Shown here piece by piece: positions 8,087 to 16,804 of a stretch of DNA of 43,406 nt. A model generated the notes under the pieces. That model had not been told where the DNA came from. It saw only the letters and a program-made list of their open reading frames with translations, and made no database searches. Origin of the DNA: Bacteroidota bacterium (lineage in GTDB: Bacteria; Spirochaetota; Spirochaetia; JABMQR01). The stretch spans positions 1-43,406 of the forward strand of contig JABMQR010000342.1 of the NCBI GenBank assembly GCA_013202335.1. The letters run 5' to 3'. Numbering within the stretch: the stretch's first letter is position 1; each line of letters opens with the position of its first letter. A program made the translations under genes and the position numbers.

Positions 8087-9802
8087 ATGCTTAAAAAATT
8101 TATATCCTATTACCGACCACACCTATCTCTCTTTATTCTTGATATGGCAGTAGCAATAGCAGCATCACTGCTAGCCGTCGTTTCCCCGTCTCTGACACGG
8201 GAATTACTTAAAACATATATACCAGAGTCCAATACACGCATGATGTTGATTGTATTCTGCCTCATGCTGGCTGTCTACGTTTTTAAAACTATAGCAACAT
8301 ACATTCGAGTCCGATGGGGGCATAATCTAGGTGTCAGGATGGAAGCTGATATGAGAAGTGATCTTTTCAGTCACCTTCAGAAACTCTCATTTTCCTATTA
8401 TGATAATGTAAAGACCGGGCATATTATGTCCAGAATTACTAACGATCTGAATATGATTGCTGAAATAGCACATCATGCACCGGAAGACTTACTAATATCT
8501 ATCGTTATTCTAATTACTGCATATAGTTTTATGTTTATGTTCAGTGTGCCGCTTGCTTTGGTTTCACTTATACCAATCCCTTTCATGATGCTTTGGGGGC
8601 TAAGCCTTGGAAGAAAAATGAAAAAAGGGTTTAGGCATGTTCGTGAAAAAATTGCAGATATTAACTCTACCGTTGAAAACTCAGTTCAAGGTATACGTGA
8701 AGTTAAATCTTTCAGTAATGAACAAGTTGAGGAAGAGAAATTTGAGATTGTAAATACCCGATTCCAACACGCAAAAGAGAAAATGTACACAGTAATGGCA
8801 CGATATCATTCAGGAATGCAGTTTTTTCGTGAAATCTATTATTTTACGGTAGTGGCAGGAGGCTCAATCCTTATTTACCGCGGGTTAATTCAGGTCTATG
8901 ATCTGGTTGCATTTATCCTTTATGTTGGGATTGTACTACCGCCAATTGATCGCCTGATCAATTTTACCGAGCAGTTACAGCAGGGAACTGCTGCCTTTGA
9001 ACGGTTTATTGAAATATTGCAAATAATTCCTGATATTCAGGATCGCTCCGGTGCCAGAGAAATGGTGCTTGCAAATGGGGAAATTACACTACAGAATGTA
9101 TCGTTTAAATATTATGATGAAACCGGTTATATTTTAAAAAATATAGATATAGCAATTGATCCGGGCAAAAAAACTGCTCTGGTGGGTGAATCAGGTGCTG
9201 GGAAATCGACATTAGTCTCCCTTCTTCCACGATTTTATGAACCACAAGAGGGTTCCATACTTATTGATGGACAGAATATACAGCAAGTTTCCCAAAGATC
9301 TCTACGAAAGCATATAGGGATCGTACAACAGAATGTTTTTCTGTTTGATGCAACTATAAGGGAAAACATTCTCTATGGAAATCCACTTGCAACTGATCTG
9401 GAAGTTGAGGAGGCGGCTGCAGCTGCAAATATCTATGATTTTATTATGTCACTGCCTAATGGATTTGATACTGAAGTGGGTGAAAGGGGAGTGAAGCTAT
9501 CGGGGGGGCAGAAGCAGCGAATATCGATTGCAAGGGTATTTCTAAAGAATCCTGAAATCCTGATATTTGATGAAGCAACATCTTCCCTGGATTCAGAATC
9601 TGAAAAACTTATTCAGGATGCATTTGATACTCTTGCAAAAAACAGAACCTCAATTATTATTGCACATCGTTTAACAACTGTGCGAAATGCAGATAGAATA
9701 TGTGTACTCTTACACGGAGAAATAGTTGAGGACGGAACTCATGATGAGCTTATGCAAATTGAGGGTGATTATGCACGACTCTATAAAAAGAATCTTATTT
9801 AA
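8087..9802 (+). CDS. ABC exporter, fused permease and ATPase (MsbA/multidrug type)
   Basis: A 571-aa half-transporter expected to homodimerise and export lipids or drugs. The N-terminal half (to about residue 310) has six membrane segments, including the cytoplasmic SYYDNVKTGHIMSRITND coupling region near 100-120. The ATPase domain has Walker A GESGAGKST near 366-374, Q-loop QQNVFLF, signature LSGGQKQR near 471-478, Walker B ILIFDEATSSLDSES near 492, and the H-loop IIAHRLTTV near 523. All catalytic residues are intact. No clear ribosome binding site is visible, but a hairpin lies just upstream. PlsC follows 29 bp later with its own strong site; this pairing is compatible with a lipid-related role but does not prove one. 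Confidence 0.9.
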   Translation: MLKKFISYYRPHLSLFILDMAVAIAASLLAVVSPSLTRELLKTYIPESNTRMMLIVFCLMLAVYVFKTIATYIRVRWGHNLGVRMEADMRSDLFSHLQKLSFSYYDNVKTGHIMSRITNDLNMIAEIAHHAPEDLLISIVILITAYSFMFMFSVPLALVSLIPIPFMMLWGLSLGRKMKKGFRHVREKIADINSTVENSVQGIREVKSFSNEQVEEEKFEIVNTRFQHAKEKMYTVMARYHSGMQFFREIYYFTVVAGGSILIYRGLIQVYDLVAFILYVGIVLPPIDRLINFTEQLQQGTAAFERFIEILQIIPDIQDRSGAREMVLANGEITLQNVSFKYYDETGYILKNIDIAIDPGKKTALVGESGAGKSTLVSLLPRFYEPQEGSILIDGQNIQQVSQRSLRKHIGIVQQNVFLFDATIRENILYGNPLATDLEVEEAAAAANIYDFIMSLPNGFDTEVGERGVKLSGGQKQRISIARVFLKNPEILIFDEATSSLDSESEKLIQDAFDTLAKNRTSIIIAHRLTTVRNADRICVLLHGEIVEDGTHDELMQIEGDYARLYKKNLI

Positions 9803-9831
9803 GGATGCGTTTGGGAGGAGGTGTTTTATAG

Positions 9832-10551
9832 ATGATTAAACTACATTTAATTTTAGCTACTTTATATGTTTGCATACATTTTCTTTTTTCAATGATCCTT
9901 GGAATAATACCCGGGACTCTCCTCCGGACTATTGGTTTGAAAAAAATTGCTGAACGCTACATACGGTTCAATGGAGAAGCATTATCAAGGGGTATCGTAA
10001 TCTCCCTGGGGGGCTATGTAACTATTAAAGGGTTGGATCATATTCCAAAAGAAGAGAAACGTCTTTGTTTTGTATCTAACCACAAGAGTTTAGTGGACAT
10101 ACCGCTTGTAGTAGGGTATCTGCCGGTTCCCTTGGGGTTTATTGCTAAAAAAGAGTTGCATAAAGTACCTATTCTTAGAACCTGGATGGATATCCTGGGT
10201 TGTGTGTATATAGACCGGAGTGATCTGAGATCCCAGATTAAGGCAATCCTTGATGGGGTACGCGCAATAAAAGCCGGTCATCCCCAATTAATATTTCCGG
10301 AAGGAACCCGGAGCAAAACAGAATCTTTTGGTACATTTAAATCCGGTAGTATTAAATTAGCCACGAGGGCAAAAGCAATAATTTTACCATTGACTATCAA
10401 TAATACTTCATTGCTTCTTGAATCAAAGACACGAATTAAAAGACAGGAACTGGAACTGATTATTCATGAACCTATTGATACAGCAGAATTGAGCGATGCT
10501 GAGCTAAAGGAACTTCCTGAAAGAGTATTCTCAATAATAAAACAGGGCTAG
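9832..10551 (+). CDS. plsC: 1-acyl-sn-glycerol-3-phosphate acyltransferase (PlsC)
   Basis: Transfers an acyl chain to lysophosphatidic acid to make phosphatidic acid at the cytoplasmic membrane. The protein is 239 aa with one N-terminal membrane segment at about residues 6-28. The acyltransferase HX4D motif is NHKSLVD at 83-89, and the phosphate-binding block FPEGTRSK lies near 156-163, with YIDRS near 123. AGGAGG at 9817-9822, 9 nt upstream of the ATG, is a strong ribosome binding site. It probably shares a transcript with the ABC exporter before it. The family is certain; exact acyl specificity is not readable from sequence. Confidence 0.92.
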   Translation: MIKLHLILATLYVCIHFLFSMILGIIPGTLLRTIGLKKIAERYIRFNGEALSRGIVISLGGYVTIKGLDHIPKEEKRLCFVSNHKSLVDIPLVVGYLPVPLGFIAKKELHKVPILRTWMDILGCVYIDRSDLRSQIKAILDGVRAIKAGHPQLIFPEGTRSKTESFGTFKSGSIKLATRAKAIILPLTINNTSLLLESKTRIKRQELELIIHEPIDTAELSDAELKELPERVFSIIKQG

Positions 10552-10572
10552 AATCAGGAACCAAATATACTT

Positions 10573-10624
10573 AGGTGAGATTACACATCTAAATATTTGC
10601 AGTACAAATACCTAAGATATGTGT
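10573..10624. other. Imperfect hairpin after plsC
   Basis: ACACAT and CT (10573-10580) pair with AG and ATGTGT (10615-10624) around a bulge, and an inner TATTTG/CAAATA stem (10584-10589, 10595-10600) closes a 5-nt loop. It begins 22 bp after the plsC stop. It may be a weak terminator or processing site. Confidence 0.4.
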
Positions 10625-10681
10625 ACTTAGTTGTTAATTTTTTACTGTAATAATAATCTGTATCCTGATACTATAAGTGAG

Positions 10682-10736
10682 GCTCTTACAAAAAAAGAAC
10701 AAATATTATATTTGTTCTTTATATTTTTGTAAGAGC
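10682..10736. other. Long nested hairpin upstream of the amidohydrolase gene
   Basis: Outer arms GCTCTTACAAAAA (10682-10694) and its complement (10724-10736) enclose inner arms AAGAACAAATA (10695-10705) and its complement (10709-10719). Together they make 24 paired bases with one small bulge and a 3-nt loop. The amidohydrolase ATG follows 46 bp later with its own ribosome site. It could be a bidirectional terminator closing the plsC transcript or an interspersed repeat; the inner GAACAAA arm also appears in hairpins upstream of guaA and near 29213. Confidence 0.7.
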
Positions 10737-10781
10737 GACTAATACTACAAGTGTCGCAAAATATACTGAAAGGAGCTGAAA

Positions 10782-12029
10782 ATGGAGCTTAAAGATTTTA
10801 GAGTAAATGGAAAGAGACTAATCGGGGCAATCGAGGCCTCCGCTAAAATAGGGGCTACTGCTAACGGTGGTCTTGAGCGATGTGCTGTGACCGATGAAGA
10901 TAAAATTGGCCGCGAGTTACTGATGAAGTGGTTTGCAGAGTGTGGTTGTGAAGTAACCATTGATGAGATGGGAAATATGTTCGCAGTAAAACCTGGAAAA
11001 AACAGGGACCTGGGTGCAGTTTTAACCGGATCACATTTTGATACTCAAAAACCTGGTGGAAGATTTGATGGGATTCTGGGAGTAATTGGTGGAATAGAGG
11101 TGCTTCGGATTCTTGTTGAAAATAATATTGAGCTGGAACGCGATTTTATTGTAGCTAACTGGACAAATGAAGAGGGGGGATGGTTTTCTCCTGCATGCAT
11201 GGGTTCCGGTGTTTGGGTTGGAAATATTACAAAAGAGTGGGCTTACAGCAGGTTGGACCGTGATGGGGGAACCCGTTTTGGTGAAGAACTTGAAAGAATA
11301 GGCTATAAAGGGGATTTTCCTGCTGACCACAAGAGATGGAATATTGAGGCTGCTTATGAGCTGCACATAGAACAGGGACCTGAGCTGTATAGAGAAAAAC
11401 TCCAGATTGGTGCTCCGAAAGGGATTCTTTGCCTGCATTGGTATGATATCAATCTTAAAGGAACAGCAAATCAAGTTGGTCCCACTCCTATGATTGGAAG
11501 AAATGATGCTCTTTTAGCTTTTTCAGAGATGAATATAATTGTAAATAAGATTGCCCATCAGATGGGAAATATGGTGGCTACAGTTGGAGAGATTCAAAAT
11601 TATCCCAATTCACGTAATATTATATCCGATGGTGTTCATTTTACTGTTGATATACGATCATGGGATGATAACCATGCAATCAAAGCGTGGGAAATGATGA
11701 AACGTGAATTTGAAGTGATTGCTGCAAGAAGGGGCTGCCCAATTACGACTGAAGAGACCTGGAAGGTTGAACATGCTCCTTTTGATAAAGTGCTTTGTGA
11801 TCGTGTTCTTGAGACTGCTGAAGATTTAGGATACAGCACCCGTAGAATGATTTCCGGCGCTGGACATGATATGAGTGAAGTTAATCAAATAACAAGAGGT
11901 GCAATGATATTTGTTCCCAGTATAAATGGACGAAGTCATGTGGAAGTTGAGGATACCCCGTATGAAGATTGTGAGAGGGGTGTTAATGTTCTCCTGCAAT
12001 GTATTCTGAAAACTGCAAACGAAGTATAA
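10782..12029 (+). CDS. M20-family hydantoinase/carbamoylase-type amidohydrolase
   Basis: A zinc-dependent hydrolase of 415 aa that cleaves an N-carbamoyl or similar amide, like N-carbamoyl-L-amino acid amidohydrolase, beta-ureidopropionase or allantoate amidohydrolase. Metal and catalytic residues are in place: GSHFDT (His near 85), the bridging Asp in RFDGILG near 96, the Glu pair in TNEEGGW near 130, HIEQGP near 194 (His ligand), and a C-terminal GRSHVEVE His near 388. The dimerisation (lid) domain lies about 210-325. GGAG precedes the ATG, and a strong terminator follows the stop at 12064. It stands directly before an ECF transporter, so its substrate may be an imported ureido compound or vitamin breakdown product. 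That link is inference; substrate specificity cannot be read here. Confidence 0.88.
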   Translation: MELKDFRVNGKRLIGAIEASAKIGATANGGLERCAVTDEDKIGRELLMKWFAECGCEVTIDEMGNMFAVKPGKNRDLGAVLTGSHFDTQKPGGRFDGILGVIGGIEVLRILVENNIELERDFIVANWTNEEGGWFSPACMGSGVWVGNITKEWAYSRLDRDGGTRFGEELERIGYKGDFPADHKRWNIEAAYELHIEQGPELYREKLQIGAPKGILCLHWYDINLKGTANQVGPTPMIGRNDALLAFSEMNIIVNKIAHQMGNMVATVGEIQNYPNSRNIISDGVHFTVDIRSWDDNHAIKAWEMMKREFEVIAARRGCPITTEETWKVEHAPFDKVLCDRVLETAEDLGYSTRRMISGAGHDMSEVNQITRGAMIFVPSINGRSHVEVEDTPYEDCERGVNVLLQCILKTANEV

Positions 12030-12063
12030 TAGTTCAATTAGAAAAGATTGGAATTGCAACCGG

Positions 12064-12089
12064 GGCAGGCCAAACAGGTCTGCCTTTTT
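12064..12089 (+). terminator. Rho-independent terminator after the amidohydrolase gene
   Basis: Stem GGCAGGCC (12064-12071) pairs with GGTCTGCC (12077-12084), including one G-U pair, around the loop AAACA, followed by five T at 12085-12089. It ends the amidohydrolase transcript and implies that the ECF genes beginning at 12176 have their own promoter. Confidence 0.9.
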
Positions 12090-12175
12090 GGTTTATATTT
12101 CATATCATTCATTCTATTTGCTTATAAGAAAAATCTAGACAAAAGTTTCAATACAGTTTACTGTTTGCCTACAGT

Positions 12176-13621
12176 ATGAACACAGCAGTAACGATCAAAA
12201 ACTTACAATTCAGCTTTCCCATTTATAACAAATCCACAAAACGGATTCTATTTGATAATACCTCTGCCATTTTTCAGCATGGGATGGTTCATGCAGTTTA
12301 CGGCCGCCCTGAAGCAGGTAAAACTACATTGGGCCGAATTATGGCTGGTCTTGTTCCGGCATTTACCGGTGGAACTATAACCGGAGAGGTGTTTCTCGGG
12401 AAGGAAGATGTTCTCCAGACAAAAGGTTACGATCTGCTTGAACATATAGGAATGATATTTCAGGATCCTGATGAGCAAATTCTTATGCCGCTGGTTGAGG
12501 ATGAAATTGTTTTTCCTCTGGAGTCTCTTGGCATGAATCGTCCAAAAATTCATGAGCGGCTGGAAGAGGAGATAGCATTTTGGGATCTTGATGAACTGCG
12601 AAATGTAAATCCGGGAAATTTGTCAGGTGGAGAAAAGAAAAGAGTTCTTCTTGCAGTATTGTGTGCAATCAACCCCTCTGTTTGGGTGCTGGATGAAACA
12701 TTTGAGGAGTTGGATGAACAATGGCGTGAAACGCTTATTCAGCGTGCGGTAGCATCAGGGAAAACTATAATAATTCTTGCATCAAAACATATAGAGCTTT
12801 TTGATATTTATGTTGCAACCTGGAGTGTTATCAATGATAAACAAATTTTTCAGGGAAGTAAGGATCAGGTTCTGCAGCTGCTGGGAGATAATTGGGAGTA
12901 TAAAAAACTGCATCCCTCAATGCCTTATATTTCACACTCCGTGTTTGATAATCAGGAGCCTTTACTTTCAGTGAGGAATCTCTCCTACACCTATCCGCAG
13001 GGCAATTCTGATTTTACTTTGTTTGTTGATAAGCTGGACATTTATAGCGGACGGATAACAGCATTCTATGGACCAAATGGTTCTGGAAAATCCACCTTAA
13101 GTAAATTACTCTGTGGTTTACTGACACCGGATCATGGGGAGATATTTTTCCCTGAGAATGGTGAGAAACAAAAACATGCAGCAGTCGGAGCTTTGCAGAA
13201 GTTTACCGGCTATCTGTTTCAGAATCCTGATTATCAGATATTTCTTCCTTCCGTAAAAGAAGAACTCATGTACAGCCTGATACAGGCTGGAGTTGATAAG
13301 GATGACGCATACAGGCAGGCAATATCCTGCGCAGAACTTTTTGGACTTCAGAATCCTAATGAGATTCCTTCAATCATGAGTTATGGTGCAAGAAAACGTC
13401 TTCAAGCAGCGGTTTGTTATCTTTTGGATAGATCCTGCTGTATTTTTGATGAAGCGGATTCAGGTATACTCATGTCTGAATATATCCGGATAGTTGATTT
13501 GTTTGTGAAACGTGAAGCTAGTCTTATTCTTATAACTCATGACTTGAGACTGGCAAAAAAACTGGCTGATACGGTTGTTGTATTTCAGGATGGCCGGGCA
13601 CAGGAGGGGTTTTATGATTGA
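12176..13621 (+). CDS. ECF transporter ATPase, two fused ABC domains (EcfA-EcfA')
   Basis: Powers an energy-coupling-factor vitamin importer. The 481-aa protein contains both ATPase domains that are often separate genes. Domain 1 has Walker A GRPEAGKTT near 43-51, signature LSGGEKKR near 148-155 and Walker B VWVLDETFEEL near 170. Domain 2 has Walker A GPNGSGKST near 299-307 and Walker B CIFDEADSG near 422. Its signature is degenerate, SYGARKR instead of LSGGQ, so the two composite ATP sites are probably unequal. FQDPDEQ and FQNPDYQ Q-loops are typical of EcfA proteins. The ATG at 12176 has no obvious ribosome site. The stop overlaps the EcfT gene by 8 bp, indicating translational coupling. 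Confidence 0.9.
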   Translation: MNTAVTIKNLQFSFPIYNKSTKRILFDNTSAIFQHGMVHAVYGRPEAGKTTLGRIMAGLVPAFTGGTITGEVFLGKEDVLQTKGYDLLEHIGMIFQDPDEQILMPLVEDEIVFPLESLGMNRPKIHERLEEEIAFWDLDELRNVNPGNLSGGEKKRVLLAVLCAINPSVWVLDETFEELDEQWRETLIQRAVASGKTIIILASKHIELFDIYVATWSVINDKQIFQGSKDQVLQLLGDNWEYKKLHPSMPYISHSVFDNQEPLLSVRNLSYTYPQGNSDFTLFVDKLDIYSGRITAFYGPNGSGKSTLSKLLCGLLTPDHGEIFFPENGEKQKHAAVGALQKFTGYLFQNPDYQIFLPSVKEELMYSLIQAGVDKDDAYRQAISCAELFGLQNPNEIPSIMSYGARKRLQAAVCYLLDRSCCIFDEADSGILMSEYIRIVDLFVKREASLILITHDLRLAKKLADTVVVFQDGRAQEGFYD

Positions 13622-14381
13622 ATCCTCCTATCATCCTGGAAAAAGTTTTGTTCATACTTATGACCCAAGGGCGAAGTTACTTCTGTTAATTGCGTATACG
13701 GCGGCTATGTTTCTTCCCTTGCAGCTTGAAATTCTGGCTTCCTATGCTGTAGTCATGATTCTCCTGGCATTACCTGCTGCGGGATTTCGGAATGCCTTTT
13801 CTCCTTTGAAAGTGCTAATACCTATCATTCTTCTTATTATGATTCTGACGCCTCCCTTTTTTAAGGAAGGAGAGGTTCTTGTTACCTATAATAATTGGAT
13901 TCTTCTTACTGATTTGGGATTACTGCGTACTTGTATATTATTGTCCAGATTTATCGGGATTACCTATGTGTTTTTTGTGTTTTTTCGTTCAACACCACTT
14001 AATCAGGTTATTCTGACTCTGCGCTGGTATGGCTTATCTATGAATGCAGCCTTAATTATCAGTATGACATTCAGGTTTATCCCGTCCATCACTTCTACCT
14101 ACCATCGTGTATCCGAAGCGCATAAGCTGCGCGGAAGTTTTCAGTCCGGTATGTGGGGATGGTCCCGTCTTAAAGGATTGGTGCCTGTTCTTACATCTGT
14201 TCTAATTCAAACAGTGAAAAGTATACCCGTTATGTCTATGAGCCTGGAGCACAGGGGTTTTGGACGTAATATCAGAAGAACTTCATATCAGCGGCTTCGC
14301 GGTGGGAGGATGCTCTTTACCCATTTAACATTTTCCGTTATTATAGCGCTCATATTAATAGTACCGATCTTTCTTGTGTAA
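13614..14381 (+). CDS. ecfT: ECF transporter transmembrane component EcfT
   Basis: The integral membrane scaffold that couples the ATPases to substrate-binding S components. The product is 255 aa with about five hydrophobic segments. The N-terminal SFVHTYDPRAKLLL block and the coupling-helix motif SLEHRGFGRN near residue 215 are EcfT hallmarks. Start chosen at ATG 13614, with AGGAGGGG at 13602-13609; an ATG at 13575 in the same frame would overlap the ATPase gene by 47 bp. It sits between the fused ATPase and the S component, giving a complete ECF importer in one operon. Confidence in the family is high. Confidence 0.9.
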   Translation: MIESSYHPGKSFVHTYDPRAKLLLLIAYTAAMFLPLQLEILASYAVVMILLALPAAGFRNAFSPLKVLIPIILLIMILTPPFFKEGEVLVTYNNWILLTDLGLLRTCILLSRFIGITYVFFVFFRSTPLNQVILTLRWYGLSMNAALIISMTFRFIPSITSTYHRVSEAHKLRGSFQSGMWGWSRLKGLVPVLTSVLIQTVKSIPVMSMSLEHRGFGRNIRRTSYQRLRGGRMLFTHLTFSVIIALILIVPIFLV

Positions 14382-14407
14382 TAACTATATAATTAGAAGG
14401 AAAGAAC

Positions 14408-15019
14408 ATGAAACAGCGATCAAGATCAGGATTAGGCAGTGGTATATCAGTTTCACCTGCATATCGAATTGTATCAATTTCAATACTTACTGCGGTTACG
14501 GCAGTCTTCACACTGTTAATTCGTATCCCTATTGCCCCCACACGCGGATATATAAATCTTGGTGATGTAGCCATATATTTTACCGCATTTACATTCGGTC
14601 CTGTCACCGCAGTAATAACTGCAGGATTGGGTACTGCTATAGCAGATCTTCTTTCAGGATATGCACAATGGGCACCAATTTCCTTATTTATTCATAGACT
14701 TCAGGGCTTTTTTGCTGGTTTGATTGTGAGAAGGTCAATTATCAGAATGCAGCAGAGAATTGAGAACGATGAAGCCGAAAATGAGTCCGGGAATAAATAT
14801 CGGATATCTATTCCGGTAATTTTACTGGCTGGTTTTATTGGATTGATAATTATGGTGAGCTTCTACTTCCTGGCCGGAGCTGCGCTTGTTGGATTTGGGG
14901 CAGCGGCTGTAGAGATACCGGGGAATATAATTCAGTGTGTTGTCGGTACGGTAGGAGGCTTCCTGCTAACAAAGACAGTAATTAAAGCATATCCGCCTGT
15001 TAGGGATATGTTTTTGTAG
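14408..15019 (+). CDS. ECF transporter S component (COG4720-like)
   Basis: A small polytopic membrane protein of 203 aa that should bind the substrate of the ECF importer. About five to six hydrophobic segments are visible. After a short charged N-terminus comes the family signature: RIPIAPTRGYINLGD near residues 38-52, then a long TAFTFGPVTAVITAGLGTA segment, AIADLLSGYAQWAP and an HRLQGFFAG motif. A charged loop lies at about 118-135. The family resembles the Pfam group named for riboflavin S components, but members carry several vitamins, so the substrate is open. AGAAGGAAAG precedes the ATG. It follows ecfT by 26 bp, and a terminator follows its stop. Confidence 0.85.
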   Translation: MKQRSRSGLGSGISVSPAYRIVSISILTAVTAVFTLLIRIPIAPTRGYINLGDVAIYFTAFTFGPVTAVITAGLGTAIADLLSGYAQWAPISLFIHRLQGFFAGLIVRRSIIRMQQRIENDEAENESGNKYRISIPVILLAGFIGLIIMVSFYFLAGAALVGFGAAAVEIPGNIIQCVVGTVGGFLLTKTVIKAYPPVRDMFL

Positions 15020-15026
15020 TACATAA

Positions 15027-15056
15027 AGGCGCCCTCTGCCCGGGGGTGCTTTTTTT
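15027..15056 (+). terminator. Rho-independent terminator after the ECF operon
   Basis: A GC-rich stem, GGCGCCC at 15028-15034 against GGGTGCT at 15044-15050 (one G-U pair), is followed by a run of at least six T ending at 15056. It begins 8 bp after the S-component stop and closes the ECF operon. Confidence 0.85.
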
Positions 15057-15065
15057 ATATTTAAA

Positions 15066-15232
15066 TAAACTGACCGGAAGTTGGTGGGATTCTACCAGCT
15101 GGAAATCTACGGGTAGAAAGAAATTAGCAAAGAAATATTCACTAAAAAACATGAAAAAGTTTTTTTGTTTGAATAATTCTTTTGTTTAAATAGGTTTATC
15201 AATTAGATAACCACCGACTTCCGGTCAGTTTA
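15066..15232. mobile_element. MITE-like element, 167 bp, with 9-bp flanking direct repeat
   Basis: Terminal inverted repeats of 22 bp with a single mismatch occupy 15066-15087 and 15211-15232; the outer end reads TAAACTGACCGGAAG. The same 9-bp word ATATTTAAA flanks it on both sides (15057-15065 and 15233-15241), as expected for a target-site duplication. The interior has no open reading frame; it contains a TCTACC/GGTAGA pairing and long A and T tracts. Related ends occur at 24240-24680. It lies between the ECF terminator and guaB, ending 20 bp before the guaB start. The TSD is AT-rich, so chance similarity is possible but unlikely together with the inverted repeats. Confidence 0.75.
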
Positions 15233-15252
15233 ATATTTAAAGGGAGAGCAAT

Positions 15253-16713
15253 ATGAAAGAATTTCGTAAGGGACTATCATTTGATGATGTTTTGCTTGTA
15301 CCGGCAAAATCTGATTTTGTCCCCAGGGATACAAACCTGGGATCAATAATTACCAGAAATATTACTATTAATATTCCACTGGTAAGCGCTGCGATGGATA
15401 CAGTCACAGAGGCACGTCTTGCTGTTGCACTTGCCCGTGAGGGTGGAATTGGTATAGTTCATAAAAATTTGACCATACTGGAACAGGCAAATGAAATCGA
15501 TAAAGTAAAACGTTCCCAGTCAGGGGTTATAACCGCTCCTATATCATTAAAACCTACAAATACTGTTCAGGATGCTGTTAATCTAATGGAACATTACCAT
15601 ATATCCGGTATCCCGGTTGTTGATGATGCAGGGAAATTAGCTGGAATTCTTACAAACAGAGATCTCAGGTTCCATACTGATTTCTCCATGCCGCTCTCAA
15701 AAGCTATGACCAGGGATAATCTTATTACCGCAGCTCCGGGTACCAGTTTGGAAGAAGCCAGTAAATTGCTGCATACGTATAGAATTGAGAAATTACCTAT
15801 TGTAGACTCACAGGGAATTTTGGTAGGGCTGATAACCTTTAAGGATATTATAAAAGCACGAGATTATCCAAACAGCTGTACGGATTCAACCGGAAGACTC
15901 AGGGTAGGGGCTGCCTTAAGTTCAGGAGGAGAATCTGAACTGGAACGTGCCCAGGCACTTATTAATGCAGATGTTGATCTTCTTGTTGTTGATAGTGCTC
16001 ACGGTCACAATACCATGATAGCCCAAACAGTGAGAATAATTAAAAGTCATTTTCCTGATATAGATATTATTGCCGGTAATATTGTTACTGCTGATGCAGC
16101 AGCCGAACTTATAAAAGCGGGTGTAGATGCATTGAAAGTTGGTGTTGGTCCTGGTTCTATCTGTACTACCCGGGTAGTTGCCGGTGTTGGAGTTCCCCAG
16201 CTTACAGCAATTCTGGATACTGTTGAATTGGCATCGAAATCGGGTATCCCGGTAATTGCTGATGGTGGAATTAAATTTAGCGGCGATATTGTTAAAGCAA
16301 TTGCAGCTGGTGCACATTCAGTTATGATTGGGAATCTTTTTGCGGGAACAGCTGAAAGTCCTGGTGCAGTCATTTCCCATATGGGGAGAAGTTATAAAGT
16401 CCACAGAGGAATGGGTTCTGTTAAAGCCATGCAGAGAGGCAGCAAATCACGCTATATGCAGTTTGAAGATGATGCGGCCAAACTTGTTCCTGAAGGGATT
16501 GAGGGAAGAGTTCCTTACCGGGGACCTCTTGCAGATTACATTCACCAGTTAGTTGGTGGACTGCGTTCAGGAATGGGCTATTGCGGTTGCAGGAATATTC
16601 AGGAATTACAGGAAAAAACTGAATTTATTCAGGTAACCCAGTCGGGAATTATTGAAAGTCACCCGCATGATATAACTATTACTGAAGAACCGCTGAATTA
16701 TCAGATTAGTTGA
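15253..16713 (+). CDS. guaB: IMP dehydrogenase GuaB
   Basis: Oxidises IMP to XMP with NAD+, the committed step of guanine nucleotide synthesis. The 486-aa protein has the full domain order: N-terminal barrel start ([10 protein letters not shown]), two CBS domains at about 95-205, then the rest of the barrel. The catalytic loop GPGSICTTR carries the nucleophilic Cys near residue 304, followed by DGGI and [11 protein letters not shown] near 430-440. GGGAGAG lies just before the ATG. The gene is followed by guaA in the same direction, the usual purine pair. Its promoter must lie in the 196 bp after the ECF terminator, most of which is the MITE-like element. Confidence 0.98.
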   Translation: MKEFRKGLSFDDVLLVPAKSDFVPRDTNLGSIITRNITINIPLVSAAMDTVTEARLAVALAREGGIGIVHKNLTILEQANEIDKVKRSQSGVITAPISLKPTNTVQDAVNLMEHYHISGIPVVDDAGKLAGILTNRDLRFHTDFSMPLSKAMTRDNLITAAPGTSLEEASKLLHTYRIEKLPIVDSQGILVGLITFKDIIKARDYPNSCTDSTGRLRVGAALSSGGESELERAQALINADVDLLVVDSAHGHNTMIAQTVRIIKSHFPDIDIIAGNIVTADAAAELIKAGVDALKVGVGPGSICTTRVVAGVGVPQLTAILDTVELASKSGIPVIADGGIKFSGDIVKAIAAGAHSVMIGNLFAGTAESPGAVISHMGRSYKVHRGMGSVKAMQRGSKSRYMQFEDDAAKLVPEGIEGRVPYRGPLADYIHQLVGGLRSGMGYCGCRNIQELQEKTEFIQVTQSGIIESHPHDITITEEPLNYQIS

Positions 16714-16716
16714 GGG

Positions 16717-16741
16717 TTTTTCTAAAATTGTTTTAGAAAAA
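16717..16741 (+). terminator. Symmetric hairpin after guaB, possible terminator
   Basis: TTTTTCTAAAA (16717-16727) pairs perfectly with TTTTAGAAAAA (16731-16741) around TTG, starting 3 bp after the guaB stop. The stem is AT-rich and not followed by a T-run, so termination strength is doubtful. It may partly separate guaB from guaA. Confidence 0.5.
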
Positions 16742-16756
16742 TCGACCTGGTAGTTC

Positions 16757-16796
16757 AAGTTTCCGATTTTTTATGTCTATATTCTATCGGAAACTT
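16757..16796. repeat. Palindromic repeat, family A copy 2
   Basis: AAGTTTCCGAT (16757-16767) and its exact complement (16786-16796) form an 11-bp stem, with outer GACC/GGTC at 16744-16747 and 16802-16805. The arm core matches the palindromes at 4976-5041 and 21105-21169 with one or two substitutions. It lies in the guaB-guaA gap. Confidence 0.6.
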
Positions 16797-16804
16797 CAAA
16801 AGGT

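Noticed and set aside
15057..15252. Riboswitch or leader RNA upstream of guaB
   Set aside because: The long inverted repeat is at the ends of a unit flanked by a 9-bp direct repeat and is shared with an unrelated locus at 24240, so a mobile element explains it better.
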